A stretch of DNA of 64,000 bases from an uncultured Cohaesibacter sp. (GTDB lineage: Bacteria > Pseudomonadota > Alphaproteobacteria > Rhizobiales > Cohaesibacteraceae). The stretch lies in NCBI RefSeq assembly GCF_963682185.1, contig NZ_OY821667.1, positions 2,170,001 through 2,234,000 of the forward strand. The letters are read 5' to 3'. This document shows, piece after piece, positions 1 to 9,993 of the stretch. Each line of letters opens with the position of its first letter. Within the stretch, counting starts at the first letter, position 1. The notes under the pieces were generated by a model. It made no database searches. It worked only from the letters and a program-made list of their open reading frames with translations, and was not told the DNA's origin. Both the position numbers and the translations under genes were made by a program.

Positions 1-1045
<1,045 letters not shown>

Positions 1046-1951
1046 ATGACCAATCTATCGATGAAACACCTGCGTTATTTCGATGCTCTAGCGCGCCATC
1101 ATCATTTCGGGCGCGCTGCAGAAGAATGCAATGTGACCCAACCAGCCCTCTCTGTGCAGATCAAGGAACTGGAAGCGCTGATCGGCGCCTCTCTTGTTGA
1201 GCGTGGATCACGTCAGATTCATCTGACAGCTTTGGGAGGTGCCTTTGCGGAACGCGCCCAACATATCCTGCATTCGGTCAAGGAGCTGGAAGACCTGACC
1301 CGCAGCACGCAAGGCCCTTTGGGTGGCCAGTTCCGCTTTGGTATCATCCCAACGGTGGCTCCTTACCTCTTGTCTGACTTTATTAAAGTCATGGGACAGC
1401 GCTTTCCAGGCCTGGATTTGCGGCCACGTGAAGCCAAGACTAAAAAACTGATCACCGATTTGCTGGAAGCCCGGCTTGATGCTGCGATTGTTGCCCTGCC
1501 TATCTCAGAACCATCCTTGGAAGAGCTGACCTTGCTGGATGAAGAATTTGTCCTTTTACGCCCGGAGCGGGATATAGACAAGCCAGTCCCCAATCCGGAC
1601 ATGCTCCAGACCATGCGTCTGTTATTGTTGGAAGAAGGGCATTGTTTCAGAGATCAGGCGATTTCCTATTGCAACAATAGTGCCGCTCCACCCCGCAACC
1701 TTATGGAGGGCAGCTCGCTGGCAACATTGGTGCAAATGGTTGGCGCAGGCATAGGCGTGACGTTGATTCCGGAGATGGCGGTCGGTGTGGAGACGCGATC
1801 GGCGCCTGTCTCCATTGCCCGTCTTCCTCACCCGGCTCCGACGCGAACCATTGGCATGGTCTGGCGGCGCAGCAACCCCTTGCGCGATGAATTCCTTCTG
1901 ATCGCCGATATTCTCAAGTCCATAACCAGCAAGATGAAATCGAAACGCTAA
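1046..1951 (+). CDS. oxyR: Hydrogen-peroxide sensor OxyR (LysR family)
   Basis: LysR-type regulator of 301 residues. The N-terminal winged helix-turn-helix spans about residues 7-65 (FGRAAEECNVTQPALSVQIK) and is followed by the periplasmic-binding-protein-like sensor domain. The two redox cysteines that define OxyR are present, Cys200 and Cys209 in GHCFRDQAISYC, matching the C-x8-C spacing of E. coli Cys199/Cys208. In OxyR they form a disulfide on oxidation by peroxide and switch target activation. A second start five codons downstream (MKHLRYFDAL, 1061) aligns better with short OxyR N-termini. Divergent position to katG supports direct regulation. Confidence 0.93.
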   Translation: MTNLSMKHLRYFDALARHHHFGRAAEECNVTQPALSVQIKELEALIGASLVERGSRQIHLTALGGAFAERAQHILHSVKELEDLTRSTQGPLGGQFRFGIIPTVAPYLLSDFIKVMGQRFPGLDLRPREAKTKKLITDLLEARLDAAIVALPISEPSLEELTLLDEEFVLLRPERDIDKPVPNPDMLQTMRLLLLEEGHCFRDQAISYCNNSAAPPRNLMEGSSLATLVQMVGAGIGVTLIPEMAVGVETRSAPVSIARLPHPAPTRTIGMVWRRSNPLRDEFLLIADILKSITSKMKSKR

Positions 1952-2020
1952 AGCATGGCCAGCCGGTAAAGCGAAGCAATGAAAGGAGGGAGACAAAAGG
2001 GGGAGCAGGAGAGCGTGAAT

Positions 2021-2746
2021 TTAAGATATATTGGCTTTGAACAGCGTGATTGCATCTGCCATGGTTGCCTCAGCGCGCTTGGCATCCTTGGCACGGATCG
2101 CCTCGACGATCTGCCAATAGATATCAATGGAGACCTGCTGCACATTTCCGGCCGGATTGATGCGCGCATTGTCATAGCCCAACCGATAGACAGAAAAGAG
2201 CGCAGCCTGCACCATATCGCCCAGAGATGACAGAAATCGATTGCCCGACATATGCAGAATGGAGGTGTGAAACTCGATATTGGCAACGGCATAGGAGACA
2301 TAGTCCTCAGCCATAGCCATATGTTTACACTCGGCGGCGAGAGCGGCGCATTCTTCCGCCCGACCACGCTGAGCAACCAAAGCTGCCGCTGCAGGCTCGA
2401 AAATCAGGCGAATTTCATGCAATTCATTCAAGAAAGGCCCCGGTTTTCTTAAAGACGCATGCCAGCGCAGAACGTCGGGGTCGAACATGCTCCAGTCCGA
2501 GGAGGGGCGCACACGCGTCCCCACCTTGGCTTTTGATTGCAACAGCCCCTTGCCCACAAGGGTCTTTTTCGCTTCACGAATGACCGTCCGAGACACCCCA
2601 AACATTTCTTCCAGATCCGGATCAAGCGGGATCATCGTCTGTTCGGCATAATCGCCCGAGACAATGGCCATACCGAGTTGATCAACAACTTTGGAAGTGT
2701 TGTTGAAGGCCTGCTGAGAGGGGCCTCCAGCGGTCGTCAAACTCAT
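2021..2746 (-). CDS. GntR/FadR-family transcriptional regulator of the ytf sugar operon
   Basis: FadR-subfamily regulator of about 241 residues with an N-terminal winged helix (VSRTVIREAKKTLVGKGLLQ, operator-recognition helix) and a C-terminal all-helical FCD ligand domain (LNELHEIRLIFEP, then NIEFHTSILHMSGN carrying a likely metal-binding His). The start at 2746 is chosen because its ATG overlaps the upstream permease stop as ATGA; an upstream ATG at 2797 would overlap that gene by 55 bp. It is the last gene of the operon and probably represses it in response to the imported sugar or a derivative. A FadR-type GT-N3-AC palindrome sits upstream of ytfQ at 7371-7383. Confidence 0.85.
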   Translation of the reverse strand: MSLTTAGGPSQQAFNNTSKVVDQLGMAIVSGDYAEQTMIPLDPDLEEMFGVSRTVIREAKKTLVGKGLLQSKAKVGTRVRPSSDWSMFDPDVLRWHASLRKPGPFLNELHEIRLIFEPAAAALVAQRGRAEECAALAAECKHMAMAEDYVSYAVANIEFHTSILHMSGNRFLSSLGDMVQAALFSVYRLGYDNARINPAGNVQQVSIDIYWQIVEAIRAKDAKRAEATMADAITLFKANIS

Positions 2747-3735
2747 GATCGCATCGCGAATTCTGTTGCTGGTTTTCTTCTCGCCGTCGTCGCCCAAGCC
2801 AATACCTTCTGCAGCATAATAAAGGTGAACAGCAGAACGCCGATGACGATTTTAGTCCACCAACTCGAAAGAGTGCCATCAAAAACGATATAGGTCTGGA
2901 TCAATCCCATAATGAGAATACCGAAAAAGGTTCCAGCCACAAATCCCGTGCCACCACTTAACAATGTGCCACCAATCACCACCGCAGCGATGGCGTCCAG
3001 TTCCACGCCCACTGTCGACAATGAATAGCCGGCTGATGTGTAGAGGGAATAGACGATTCCTGCAAGTCCTGCCAGACCGCCCGATGTCGCATAAATGAGA
3101 ATGGTCGTTCGTGCGATGGGAACCCCCATCAGCTGGGCCGTTTGCACACCTCCTCCGAGGGCGTAGACATTCTTGCCGAATTTCGTACGGTGCAAGACGA
3201 TCATCGCCCCGATGAAGACCAGCAACATCACGCCACCGATCAGCCTGAACCGCCCACCGCCAGGCGCCTTCCAGTAGATCGATTGCAGCACATCATAGAA
3301 TTCATGCGTGATGGGCACAGAATCCGTCGACAGCACATAGGCAAGCCCTCGCATGAGGAACATCCCTGCCAATGTCACAATGAAGGCGGGCATCTCCAGA
3401 TAATGGACGATGGCCCCTTCTGCCGCCCCGAATGCAATGGTGATGGCGAGCACCATGCCAAAGGCAACAAGCGGATGAATGGACGTATCCCGCAGAATGA
3501 CGGCGAGAAACACGCCGGTAAAGGCGATTACAGAGCCAACCGAAAGATCGATACCACCGGTAAGGATGACAAAGGTCATGCCAACAGCCGTAATACCAAG
3601 AAAGGCGTTGTCAGTTAGCAGGTTGGCCACAACCCGGCTGGAGAACATGCTGGGGAATTCCCAGATGCACAGCATATAGGCGAGAACAAAGGTCGCCATG
3701 GTCATATAAAGCGGAAGCCTTGGCGATTTCATCAT
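2743..3735 (-). CDS. yjfF: Sugar ABC transporter permease YjfF
   Basis: Inner-membrane permease of 330 residues, RbsC/BPD_transp_2 family. Family signatures visible are FLGITAVGMTFVILTGGIDLSVGSV near residues 44-70 and the cytoplasmic loop AVVIGGTLLSGGTGFVAGT near residue 250. It pairs with YtfT to form the heterodimeric channel of the galactofuranose-type transporter. Its start overlaps the ytfT stop by 4 nt and its own stop overlaps the gntR start. The substrate call comes from the binding protein YtfQ; the permease alone would only support a pentose/hexose carrier. Confidence 0.88.
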   Translation of the reverse strand: MMKSPRLPLYMTMATFVLAYMLCIWEFPSMFSSRVVANLLTDNAFLGITAVGMTFVILTGGIDLSVGSVIAFTGVFLAVILRDTSIHPLVAFGMVLAITIAFGAAEGAIVHYLEMPAFIVTLAGMFLMRGLAYVLSTDSVPITHEFYDVLQSIYWKAPGGGRFRLIGGVMLLVFIGAMIVLHRTKFGKNVYALGGGVQTAQLMGVPIARTTILIYATSGGLAGLAGIVYSLYTSAGYSLSTVGVELDAIAAVVIGGTLLSGGTGFVAGTFFGILIMGLIQTYIVFDGTLSSWWTKIVIGVLLFTFIMLQKVLAWATTARRKPATEFAMRS

Positions 3736-4778
3736 GACAGACTCTCCTTGGCGGTCTGATTATTCTTGGCGCCATTCTCACTGGGCGCATGGGGCGGTGT
3801 CGATGCTCGGAAGAGATAGATCGCGTGCTGAACCGCCGGAGACTGGATGAACAGGATCACGATGATCAGCAACGCCTTGATCACCAGATTGAATTCAGGC
3901 GGCATGCCCGAAAGCAGAATAACCGAGTTCACCGACTGGATAATAAGTGCCCCCAGAAGGGACGCGATGATCGAGAAGCGGCCACCGAGCAGAGAGTTAC
4001 CGCCGATAACGACAGCCAGAATGGCATCAAGCTCCATCCATAAGCCCGCATTGTTGGCATCAGCTCCCTTGATGTCGGCAGCGACGACCACACCAGCCAG
4101 TGCGGCACAGAAACCGGTAACCAGATAAACCGCAACAAGCAGAACCCGAGAGTTGATACCAGCCAACCGCGAAGAGGTCTCGTTGATACCGATCGATTCA
4201 ATCAGCATTCCCAGAGCCGTGCGGCGGACCACATAGGTTATCAACCCGCCCATGATCACCCAGATATAAACCGGCGTTGGTAGCCCCAGAATGGTGCCAG
4301 CCCCCAGATGGATAAGACCGGGGTCATTGAAGGTCATGATCTTGCCTTCAGTGATCAACTGCCCGATCCCGCGCCCGGCAACCATCAGAACCAGAGTGGC
4401 GACAATTGGCTGTACCCGGAAAACGGCAACCAGAATGCCATTCCATGAGCCACAGGCCAATCCGGCAGCCAAAGCGGCCAACAGAGCAAGGAACCATCCG
4501 CCCCCAGCCGTAACGACCGAGGCTGCAACCGCCCCTGCAATCGCCATTACGGCACCCACGGAAAGATCAATCCCCTTGGTGGCAATCACCAAGGTCATGC
4601 CCGTCGCCAGCAACGCCACCGGAGCGCCCCTGTTCAGCACATCGATAATGTTGCCAAACAGACGACCATTCTGGAATTCAATGGAGAAAAAGCCCGGAAA
4701 GACGATGAAGTTGAGCAGGATCACCACTCCGAGAATTATAAGCTGCGGCGCAATGCGCCGGAGAGTACCGCCCATCAT
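3732..4778 (-). CDS. ytfT: Sugar ABC transporter permease YtfT
   Basis: RbsC-family permease of 348 residues with about ten hydrophobic segments. Characteristic stretches are ALLATGMTLVIATKGIDLSV near residue 58 and AILAVVIGGNSLLGGRFS near residue 260. The hydrophilic C-terminal tail (ENGAKNNQTAKESLS) is longer than in E. coli YtfT. The ATG overlaps the ytfR stop by 4 nt, implying translational coupling, and it forms the channel together with YjfF. Confidence 0.88.
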   Translation of the reverse strand: MMGGTLRRIAPQLIILGVVILLNFIVFPGFFSIEFQNGRLFGNIIDVLNRGAPVALLATGMTLVIATKGIDLSVGAVMAIAGAVAASVVTAGGGWFLALLAALAAGLACGSWNGILVAVFRVQPIVATLVLMVAGRGIGQLITEGKIMTFNDPGLIHLGAGTILGLPTPVYIWVIMGGLITYVVRRTALGMLIESIGINETSSRLAGINSRVLLVAVYLVTGFCAALAGVVVAADIKGADANNAGLWMELDAILAVVIGGNSLLGGRFSIIASLLGALIIQSVNSVILLSGMPPEFNLVIKALLIIVILFIQSPAVQHAIYLFRASTPPHAPSENGAKNNQTAKESLS

Positions 4779-6286
4779 AGCTGCGCCCCTCCTTCTTCAG
4801 CGATGGATCGAACGATCGCACCAATGGAAATTTCGTCGCCCTGAAGCTCTTTGACTTGCCGACGATCTCGCAAAACCACAATCCGGCTGGAATAGGTAAT
4901 CAATTCCTCCAGCTCGGATGACGCCACGATCAAGGCCATGCCCTGCTCGCGAAGGGTCTGGATAAGCTCGATGATTTCAGCATGCGCACCAACGTCAATG
5001 CCCCGAGTCGGTTCATCCAGAATGAGGATGTCCGGCTCTGTTGCCAGCCAGCGAGCAAGCAACGCCTTTTGCTGGTTGCCACCGGAGAGAAGCCGGATCG
5101 GCATATCCAGACTGGCCAGACGGATATCCAGTTTCTTGACGTAATCCTCAGCGATCTTCTCTGCCTTCGCGCGAGAGATCGGCCGTGTCCAGCCACGCCT
5201 TGCCTGCAACGAGAGAATGATATTCTCTCTCACAGAAAGATCGCCCACGATGCCGTCTGTTTTCCGGTCTTCAGGACAGAGACCGAACCCCAGATGAATG
5301 GAGGATCTCGGGCTATCGATCTTGATGGCCTCACCATTGAGCGTGGCCGTACCCTGATCGGCAGGCGTTGAGCCGAAAATTACTCCGGCAGTCTCACTGC
5401 GCCCCGATCCAAGCAGTCCGGCCAGACCGATGACTTCTCCCTTATGCAGGATCATGTCGAACGGCTCGATGGTGCCGCGGCGCCCGTAGTTTTTCAGCTC
5501 GAGAATGGTTTCGCCGATCACGGCCTTGCCGCGCTCTTTCTTGGCTTCTTCAAGCTGGCGCCCGAGCATCATGGTCACGATTTCGGTTTGCGTGGCATTG
5601 GCCAGTTCGCGCGTACCGACAATGCGTCCGTTGCGCAGGATCGTAGCCCGATCGGAGATCTCGAAAACCTGATCAAGGAAATGGGTGATGAAAACCACCG
5701 CGAGGCCCCGTTCGGTCAGTTTGCGCACAACTGAGAAGAGCAGATCGATCTCCTCGCGATCCAGACTGGCGGTCGGCTCATCCAGAATGAGCACCTTGCC
5801 GGCCAGCTCCACAGCGCGCGCAATGGCAACCACCTGCTGGATGGCAATCGAATAACTGGAAAGCAGCTGAGAGGGGTCGATATCCAGGCCAAAGCCGGAC
5901 AGGACCTCTTTGGAGCGCTTGACCATTTCACGATTGTTGATCATGCCATGGCGCATGGGTTGCCAGCCAAGAAACAGATTCTCCGCAACGGTCATATTCG
6001 AAAGGAGGTTCACCTCCTGATAGACAGTACCGATACCCAGAGCGAGGCTTCCTTGCGGATCGCGCGGATCGATTTCTTTACCGTCGAGCAGAATGGTACC
6101 AGCATCGCGTTTATAGGCACCGGTCAAACATTTGATAAGTGTGGATTTTCCCGCTCCGTTCTCTCCCAGAAGGGCGTGCACTTCACCGGGATAAAGAGAC
6201 AGGGAAACATCATCCAGCGCAATGGCGCCGGGAAAAAATTTGGAAACGCCAGTCGCCTGTAGGACCGGCTCGGGGGTCGTAGACAT
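4775..6286 (-). CDS. ytfR: Sugar ABC transporter ATPase YtfR (two nucleotide-binding domains)
   Basis: Fused duplicated ATPase of 503 residues, the form used by ribose/galactofuranose-type importers. The first domain has Walker A GENGAGKST at residues 41-49, Q-loop TVYQEV and Walker B VLILDEPTASLD. Its signature is degenerate (YSIAIQQVVAIARA). The second domain has a degenerate Walker A (GLLGSGRSE) but an intact signature LSGGNQQKALLARW and Walker B ILILDEPTRGID, the usual asymmetry of this family. AGGA sits 8 nt before the ATG. A hairpin in the gap to ytfQ (6334-6364) may lower its expression relative to the binding protein. Confidence 0.9.
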   Translation of the reverse strand: MSTTPEPVLQATGVSKFFPGAIALDDVSLSLYPGEVHALLGENGAGKSTLIKCLTGAYKRDAGTILLDGKEIDPRDPQGSLALGIGTVYQEVNLLSNMTVAENLFLGWQPMRHGMINNREMVKRSKEVLSGFGLDIDPSQLLSSYSIAIQQVVAIARAVELAGKVLILDEPTASLDREEIDLLFSVVRKLTERGLAVVFITHFLDQVFEISDRATILRNGRIVGTRELANATQTEIVTMMLGRQLEEAKKERGKAVIGETILELKNYGRRGTIEPFDMILHKGEVIGLAGLLGSGRSETAGVIFGSTPADQGTATLNGEAIKIDSPRSSIHLGFGLCPEDRKTDGIVGDLSVRENIILSLQARRGWTRPISRAKAEKIAEDYVKKLDIRLASLDMPIRLLSGGNQQKALLARWLATEPDILILDEPTRGIDVGAHAEIIELIQTLREQGMALIVASSELEELITYSSRIVVLRDRRQVKELQGDEISIGAIVRSIAEEGGAQL

Positions 6287-6333
6287 GGTGTGATCCTGAA
6301 GGCTACCAGAATTGGGTGAAAAGCCGAATGAGC

Positions 6334-6364
6334 GTGGTGGCAGACAGAGTTTCTGCCCACCACC
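6334..6364 (-). promoter_or_regulatory. Intergenic hairpin between ytfQ and ytfR
   Basis: Inverted repeat GTGGTGGCAGA facing TCTGCCCACCAC, with one extra C in the second arm, located in the 93-bp gap after the binding-protein gene. There is no T-run. Stem-loops here commonly stabilise the binding-protein mRNA or damp downstream expression; that role is inferred from position. Confidence 0.55.
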
Positions 6365-6379
6365 AACGATTGTCAGAGA

Positions 6380-7333
6380 TCAGTAGCCAAGGCTCTTCTT
6401 CATTTCATAGATGGCGTTGTTGTCGTCATCCTGAGTGTAGAGCTTGGATTCAGTCTGGACCCATTTTTCAGGCATGGTGCCATCTTTCCAATAGGCGTCC
6501 AGAATATCAAAAGCAGGACCAGCCATATTCGGGGTCAGCTCGACAGTTGCGTTTGCTTCGCCATTGGCGATGGCCAGATGCATATCAGGCACAGCGTCGA
6601 TTGCAACAACGAGAATGTCTTCACCCGGCTTTGCGCCAGCTTCCTTGATAGCCTGAATGGCACCAACGGCCATGTCATCATTGTGGGCATAAAGAGCGCA
6701 GATATTTTCAGCGCCTTCAGCTTTCAGGAAGCTTTCCATAACGACCTTACCCTGAGCACGGGTGAAGTCGCCGGTCTGGCTGCGTACGATTTCCAGATTG
6801 GATGCGTCCGCGATGGCTTTCTCGAAGCCTTTTTTGCGGTCAATCGCCGGAGACGAGCCCGTCGTGCCTTGCAGCTCGACAATACGGCAGTCTTTGCCAG
6901 CCATTTTGTCTTTAAGCCAGTTGCCAGCCACTTCGCCTTCATAAACAGTGTCAGACGTGACAGCGGTCATATAGAGGCTTGGGTCGGCATCGACCTTGCG
7001 GTCGAGCAGGATGACAGGAATTTCAGCGTCTTGAGCTTCTTCAAGAACGGAGTCCCAGCCGGTTGCAACTACCGGGGCCAGGAAGATGGCATCAACGCCT
7101 TGGGCAATGAAGCCGCGCAGAGCCTTGATCTGGTTTTCCTGTTTCTGCTGAGCATCAGCAAATTTCAGGGTAACACCGCGTTCCTCAGCTTGTTGTTTGG
7201 TAACAGTGGTTTCAGCAGCACGCCAACCGGATTCAGAACCGATCTGCGAAAAACCGACCGTTTTGCCCGCAGCCATTGCGGTCATTGGAGCCAGAACAAG
7301 TGCACTAGCGAGCAGAATGGAGCTAAGTTTCAT
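6380..7333 (-). CDS. ytfQ: Galactofuranose-type periplasmic sugar-binding protein YtfQ
   Basis: Periplasmic binding protein of 317 residues that feeds the YtfR/YtfT/YjfF importer. A classical signal peptide (MKLSSILLASALVLAPMTAMAA) starts at the ATG at 7333, preceded by GGGAGG; an in-frame upstream ATG at 7366 would spoil the leader. Closely similar segments to E. coli YtfQ as I recall it are TVGFSQIGSESGWRAAET, QQKQENQIKALR, IFLAPVVATGWDSVL and VELTPNMAGPAFD, giving a specific family call. First gene of the operon. Galactofuranose specificity is established for E. coli YtfQ and inferred here. Confidence 0.92.
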   Translation of the reverse strand: MKLSSILLASALVLAPMTAMAAGKTVGFSQIGSESGWRAAETTVTKQQAEERGVTLKFADAQQKQENQIKALRGFIAQGVDAIFLAPVVATGWDSVLEEAQDAEIPVILLDRKVDADPSLYMTAVTSDTVYEGEVAGNWLKDKMAGKDCRIVELQGTTGSSPAIDRKKGFEKAIADASNLEIVRSQTGDFTRAQGKVVMESFLKAEGAENICALYAHNDDMAVGAIQAIKEAGAKPGEDILVVAIDAVPDMHLAIANGEANATVELTPNMAGPAFDILDAYWKDGTMPEKWVQTESKLYTQDDDNNAIYEMKKSLGY

Positions 7334-7370
7334 AGTTTCCTCCCTATCGAAAATATCTCCCACCACTCAT

Positions 7371-7383
7371 TAAGTAATACTTA
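7371..7383. promoter_or_regulatory. Candidate GntR/FadR operator upstream of ytfQ
   Basis: Perfect inverted repeat TAAGT-AAT-ACTTA, 38 nt upstream of the ytfQ start. The core GT-N3-AC is the FadR-subfamily operator signature, and the operon encodes a FadR-subfamily regulator as its last gene, so autoregulation is likely. The remaining gap (7384-7609) holds no convincing gene. Confidence 0.6.
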
Positions 7384-7609
7384 TTAAAACTCGTAAATGG
7401 ATGATCCGGCTACTTTCATGGGCAATCACACCACAGCGTGCCTACAAAAGTCTCAGCAATCAAAAGATGAGTAAGCAAAGCCCGCCATGGTGTCGAAAGA
7501 ATTTGCTGACCGAGAAAAAACGCCTCAATCGAGCACACGAACGAGAGGCTCTCAGCCTCGTAAAAAGTGAGTATAAATATTCATTTCTTCGCAAAAAGCC
7601 GCACATCTC

Positions 7610-8347
7610 CTAGTCCTTGAACACCATCACCGGCTCGAATTGGAGCATGGTCTCATAGTTACAAAATTCAACGGCGGCCATGCTTATATCAGAGAGATCC
7701 TTTTCGTATCTGGCGAACAGTCTGGCACTCTCTTTATGGATCGCTGTTGCCGTATCCTTGTCGGTAAAGCTCAACGGATAGGCAAGTGTGACATGGAATA
7801 TATAGGAGTCGTGTGCATGATAGCGGATCGATGTCAGTTGAGACAGAATCTCACGCACCTGCCTGAGCATTTGTTCATCCTGCGGCGTGGCGCCGCACAC
7901 CGTTACCGAGTGAAGAGCAAAGAGGTCTCCGGCTGTGACATTCATGCCTGTTGGCAAATGCTGACCGGTCAGACGCTGAACAAAGGTCTGCGTCACGCTA
8001 TCCCGACTGCTTCCCAGAGGGATATCTTTTGGCCAGCCTTCCGACAGGCTGATGCATCCCGGCGATACCCCCTGAAAAAGCGTCATATGCAGGCTATCAG
8101 CTGGCAGAAAAGCGAAGAGATGCGCAAAAGGACCGGCCTTGATCTCTTTCTGCATGGAGACAAGGGCGCGATAGGCCCGTGATGATGGATCAATATGACA
8201 AAGAAAGGTATTGCCCGCAAAGGGCAAGGCTTTTCCATCGGGCGTGAATTTGCCCCCGCCCCCTTCCTCAGTGATAGAAGTGGGGCGCTCGCCATCTGAA
8301 AGCGCGCCCGCCATATAGGCTATCGGGTCTCTTCGCGTGATCGTCAT
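7610..8347 (-). CDS. DUF1868-like 2H phosphoesterase-fold protein
   Basis: Protein of about 245 residues carrying two H-x-T motifs, LHMTLFQGV near residue 86 and FHVTLAYPL near residue 185. These define the 2H phosphoesterase superfamily, in which the paired histidines act on cyclic or 2',3'-phosphate bonds. The layout fits the DUF1868 family. The start at 8347 (MTITRRDPIAYMAG) has GGGAG about ten nt upstream. No signal peptide, so cytoplasmic. The substrate is unknown. It stands alone, divergent from the YjbQ-type gene. Confidence 0.72.
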   Translation of the reverse strand: MTITRRDPIAYMAGALSDGERPTSITEEGGGGKFTPDGKALPFAGNTFLCHIDPSSRAYRALVSMQKEIKAGPFAHLFAFLPADSLHMTLFQGVSPGCISLSEGWPKDIPLGSSRDSVTQTFVQRLTGQHLPTGMNVTAGDLFALHSVTVCGATPQDEQMLRQVREILSQLTSIRYHAHDSYIFHVTLAYPLSFTDKDTATAIHKESARLFARYEKDLSDISMAAVEFCNYETMLQFEPVMVFKD

Positions 8348-8457
8348 AGAATATGTCTCCCTTTGTGTTCCCCCCAAGCAGGGTCTGCCCATTGATTCTG
8401 AGGGCACAACACATATAAACCCTAGACTATGATAATCTGATTGAAAGTCTCCAGCGA

Positions 8458-8898
8458 ATGGATGAGCCTATGTTCAATGTCCTGCACGATACCCTCTCGA
8501 TAAAGACATCAGGAAAGCGCATGCACACCATTACGCGCGAGGTTGCCCATTGGTTGGCACAGTCCGGCGCCCAATCAGGCACCCTGACGCTCTTTTGCAA
8601 GCACACATCCGCCTCCCTTACAATACAGGAGAATTTTGATCCCACTGTTCAGGAAGACCTCCTCTCCTTTCTGGAAGATCTCGCCCCTGAAGACCGCTAT
8701 TATGAGCATTCACTGGAAGGGCCGGACGATATGCCCGCCCATATCAAGACCATGGTGACGTCCGTCAGCCTGACCATTCCGGTTCAAAATGCCTCTATGT
8801 TACTTGGCCAATGGCAGGGCCTGTATCTTCTTGAACATAGAGCCCACGCCCATCACCGGCAGCTTCATCTCTGTTTCACAGGCCTATGCAAAAACTAA
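8458..8898 (+). CDS. YjbQ/UPF0047 family protein (secondary thiamine-phosphate synthase-like)
   Basis: Small single-domain protein of 146 residues (or 142 from the ATG at 8470) of the YjbQ/UPF0047 family. Signatures are LTLFCKHTSASLTIQENFDP near residues 43-62, MPAHIKTMVTSVSLTIPV and LGQWQGLYLLEHRAHAHHRQL. The conserved histidines suggest a metal or phosphate site. E. coli YjbQ has weak thiamine-phosphate synthase activity in vitro, so the real role in this organism is open. It stands alone upstream of a phosphatase gene. Confidence 0.85.
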   Translation: MDEPMFNVLHDTLSIKTSGKRMHTITREVAHWLAQSGAQSGTLTLFCKHTSASLTIQENFDPTVQEDLLSFLEDLAPEDRYYEHSLEGPDDMPAHIKTMVTSVSLTIPVQNASMLLGQWQGLYLLEHRAHAHHRQLHLCFTGLCKN

Positions 8899-9195
8899 TA
8901 AGCTACATACATAGCCACAACATTGACGCAGACAACAAAGGTTGCTAAGTCACTCCCGCCTGAAAAGCGCTGCTTTTCGGGCAAAGTCTGCCCATACAGT
9001 TGCGCAACGTCGATAGTCGAAAGAGACAACTCTTTCATTGCAGACAAGGCAATTTACGGGCAGCTTAAGGTGAGAACCGAACCAATTCGTCTCGAAAGCG
9101 ATTCGAGCTTGTTAGAAAGTTGTGAGCCAACGGGGCTGAAATCGTTTTGGATGCAGCAAAGTGCGCTTCCGAATATGGATTGAGGGAAATGCTGA
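8899..9195. other. Non-coding gap with one stem-loop
   Basis: About 297 bp without a convincing gene. It contains a stem-loop at 8958-8982 (GCCTGAAAAGC facing GCTTTTCGGGC, one G-T wobble, 3-nt loop) that could end the YjbQ-type transcript, although no T-run follows. An open frame at 8923-9183 lacks a ribosome binding site and recognisable content. Confidence 0.5.
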
Positions 9196-9978
9196 GTGAG
9201 CTACTCACCTGAGAACATACCGAATACCATGCCGAAAGTCCGCTTCACGAAAAGAGCACGCAAAGCCCTGTTCAGGCAGCTTGTTCGTCTCAGAAATACC
9301 ATTGCAGACATCTCTCCGGCATGGCTGCGCCGCTTCTTTGCGCCGATCTATGATTATTTCGAAATGATCTTCATTGATCACGGCATGTTCAGAACGCCCT
9401 ATGCCAACCGGCACAAAGTCTCTCCCAATGCCTGGCGCTCTTCCCAGCCATGGCCACATCAGGTCCGCTATTATGCAAAGGATCTGGGCATCCGGACCAT
9501 TCTCAACCTGCGCGGCCCAAGGGATTGCGGCAGTGATCGTCTGGAACGCAAGGCCTGCGAGGCCTATGGCATTGATCTGCGCGATGATCTGCAGGTCCGC
9601 TCGCGTGGTGCCCCTTCGCGGGAGACGATCCTTGGCCTTAAAAGCTATTTCGAGTCCCTGTCCTACCCGATCCTGCTTCACTGCAAGGCGGGGGCAGACC
9701 GGGCAAGCCTTGTCTCAGCGCTCTATCTCATCCTCAAGGAAGATGTGCCTGTCGATGAGGCCCGCGCGCAATTGTCCATGCGCTATGGCCATTTCAAACA
9801 GGCCAAAACCGGTATTCTCGATTATTTCTTTGAGGAATATCTCAGCTACAGCGCCACCCACGACATCTCCTTTTTGGAGTGGGTAGACACCGTTTATGAC
9901 GAAGATGCGCTTGAAGCATCATTCAAGTCGGATCGCTGGAGCAATCTGATTGTCGACAAGCTGCTGAGACGCGAATAG
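9196..9978 (+). CDS. Tyrosine/dual-specificity phosphatase family protein
   Basis: Protein of 260 residues with the cysteine phosphatase P-loop HCKAGADRAS (C-x5-R) near residue 160, preceded by the typical segment IRTILNLRGPRD. This places it in the Y_phosphatase3/DSP-like group, where the P-loop cysteine forms a phosphocysteine intermediate. The N-terminus is basic and amphipathic with no clear signal peptide. The start is GTG at 9196, eight nt after GAGGGA; an ATG at 9189 runs into a stop. The substrate (protein, lipid or nucleotide phosphate) cannot be told from sequence. Convergent with the next gene, 15 bp away. Confidence 0.82.
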   Translation: MSYSPENIPNTMPKVRFTKRARKALFRQLVRLRNTIADISPAWLRRFFAPIYDYFEMIFIDHGMFRTPYANRHKVSPNAWRSSQPWPHQVRYYAKDLGIRTILNLRGPRDCGSDRLERKACEAYGIDLRDDLQVRSRGAPSRETILGLKSYFESLSYPILLHCKAGADRASLVSALYLILKEDVPVDEARAQLSMRYGHFKQAKTGILDYFFEEYLSYSATHDISFLEWVDTVYDEDALEASFKSDRWSNLIVDKLLRRE

Positions 9979-9993
9979 AGGAGCAGGTGTTCC

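Noticed and set aside
7401-7613. Plus-strand open frame of 70 residues upstream of the DUF1868-like gene
   Set aside because: Lies in the ytfQ promoter region, lacks a ribosome binding site and shows no protein-like composition.
8923-9183. Open frame of 86 residues between the YjbQ-type gene and the phosphatase
   Set aside because: No ribosome binding site, contains the 8958-8982 stem-loop, and residues show no family pattern.
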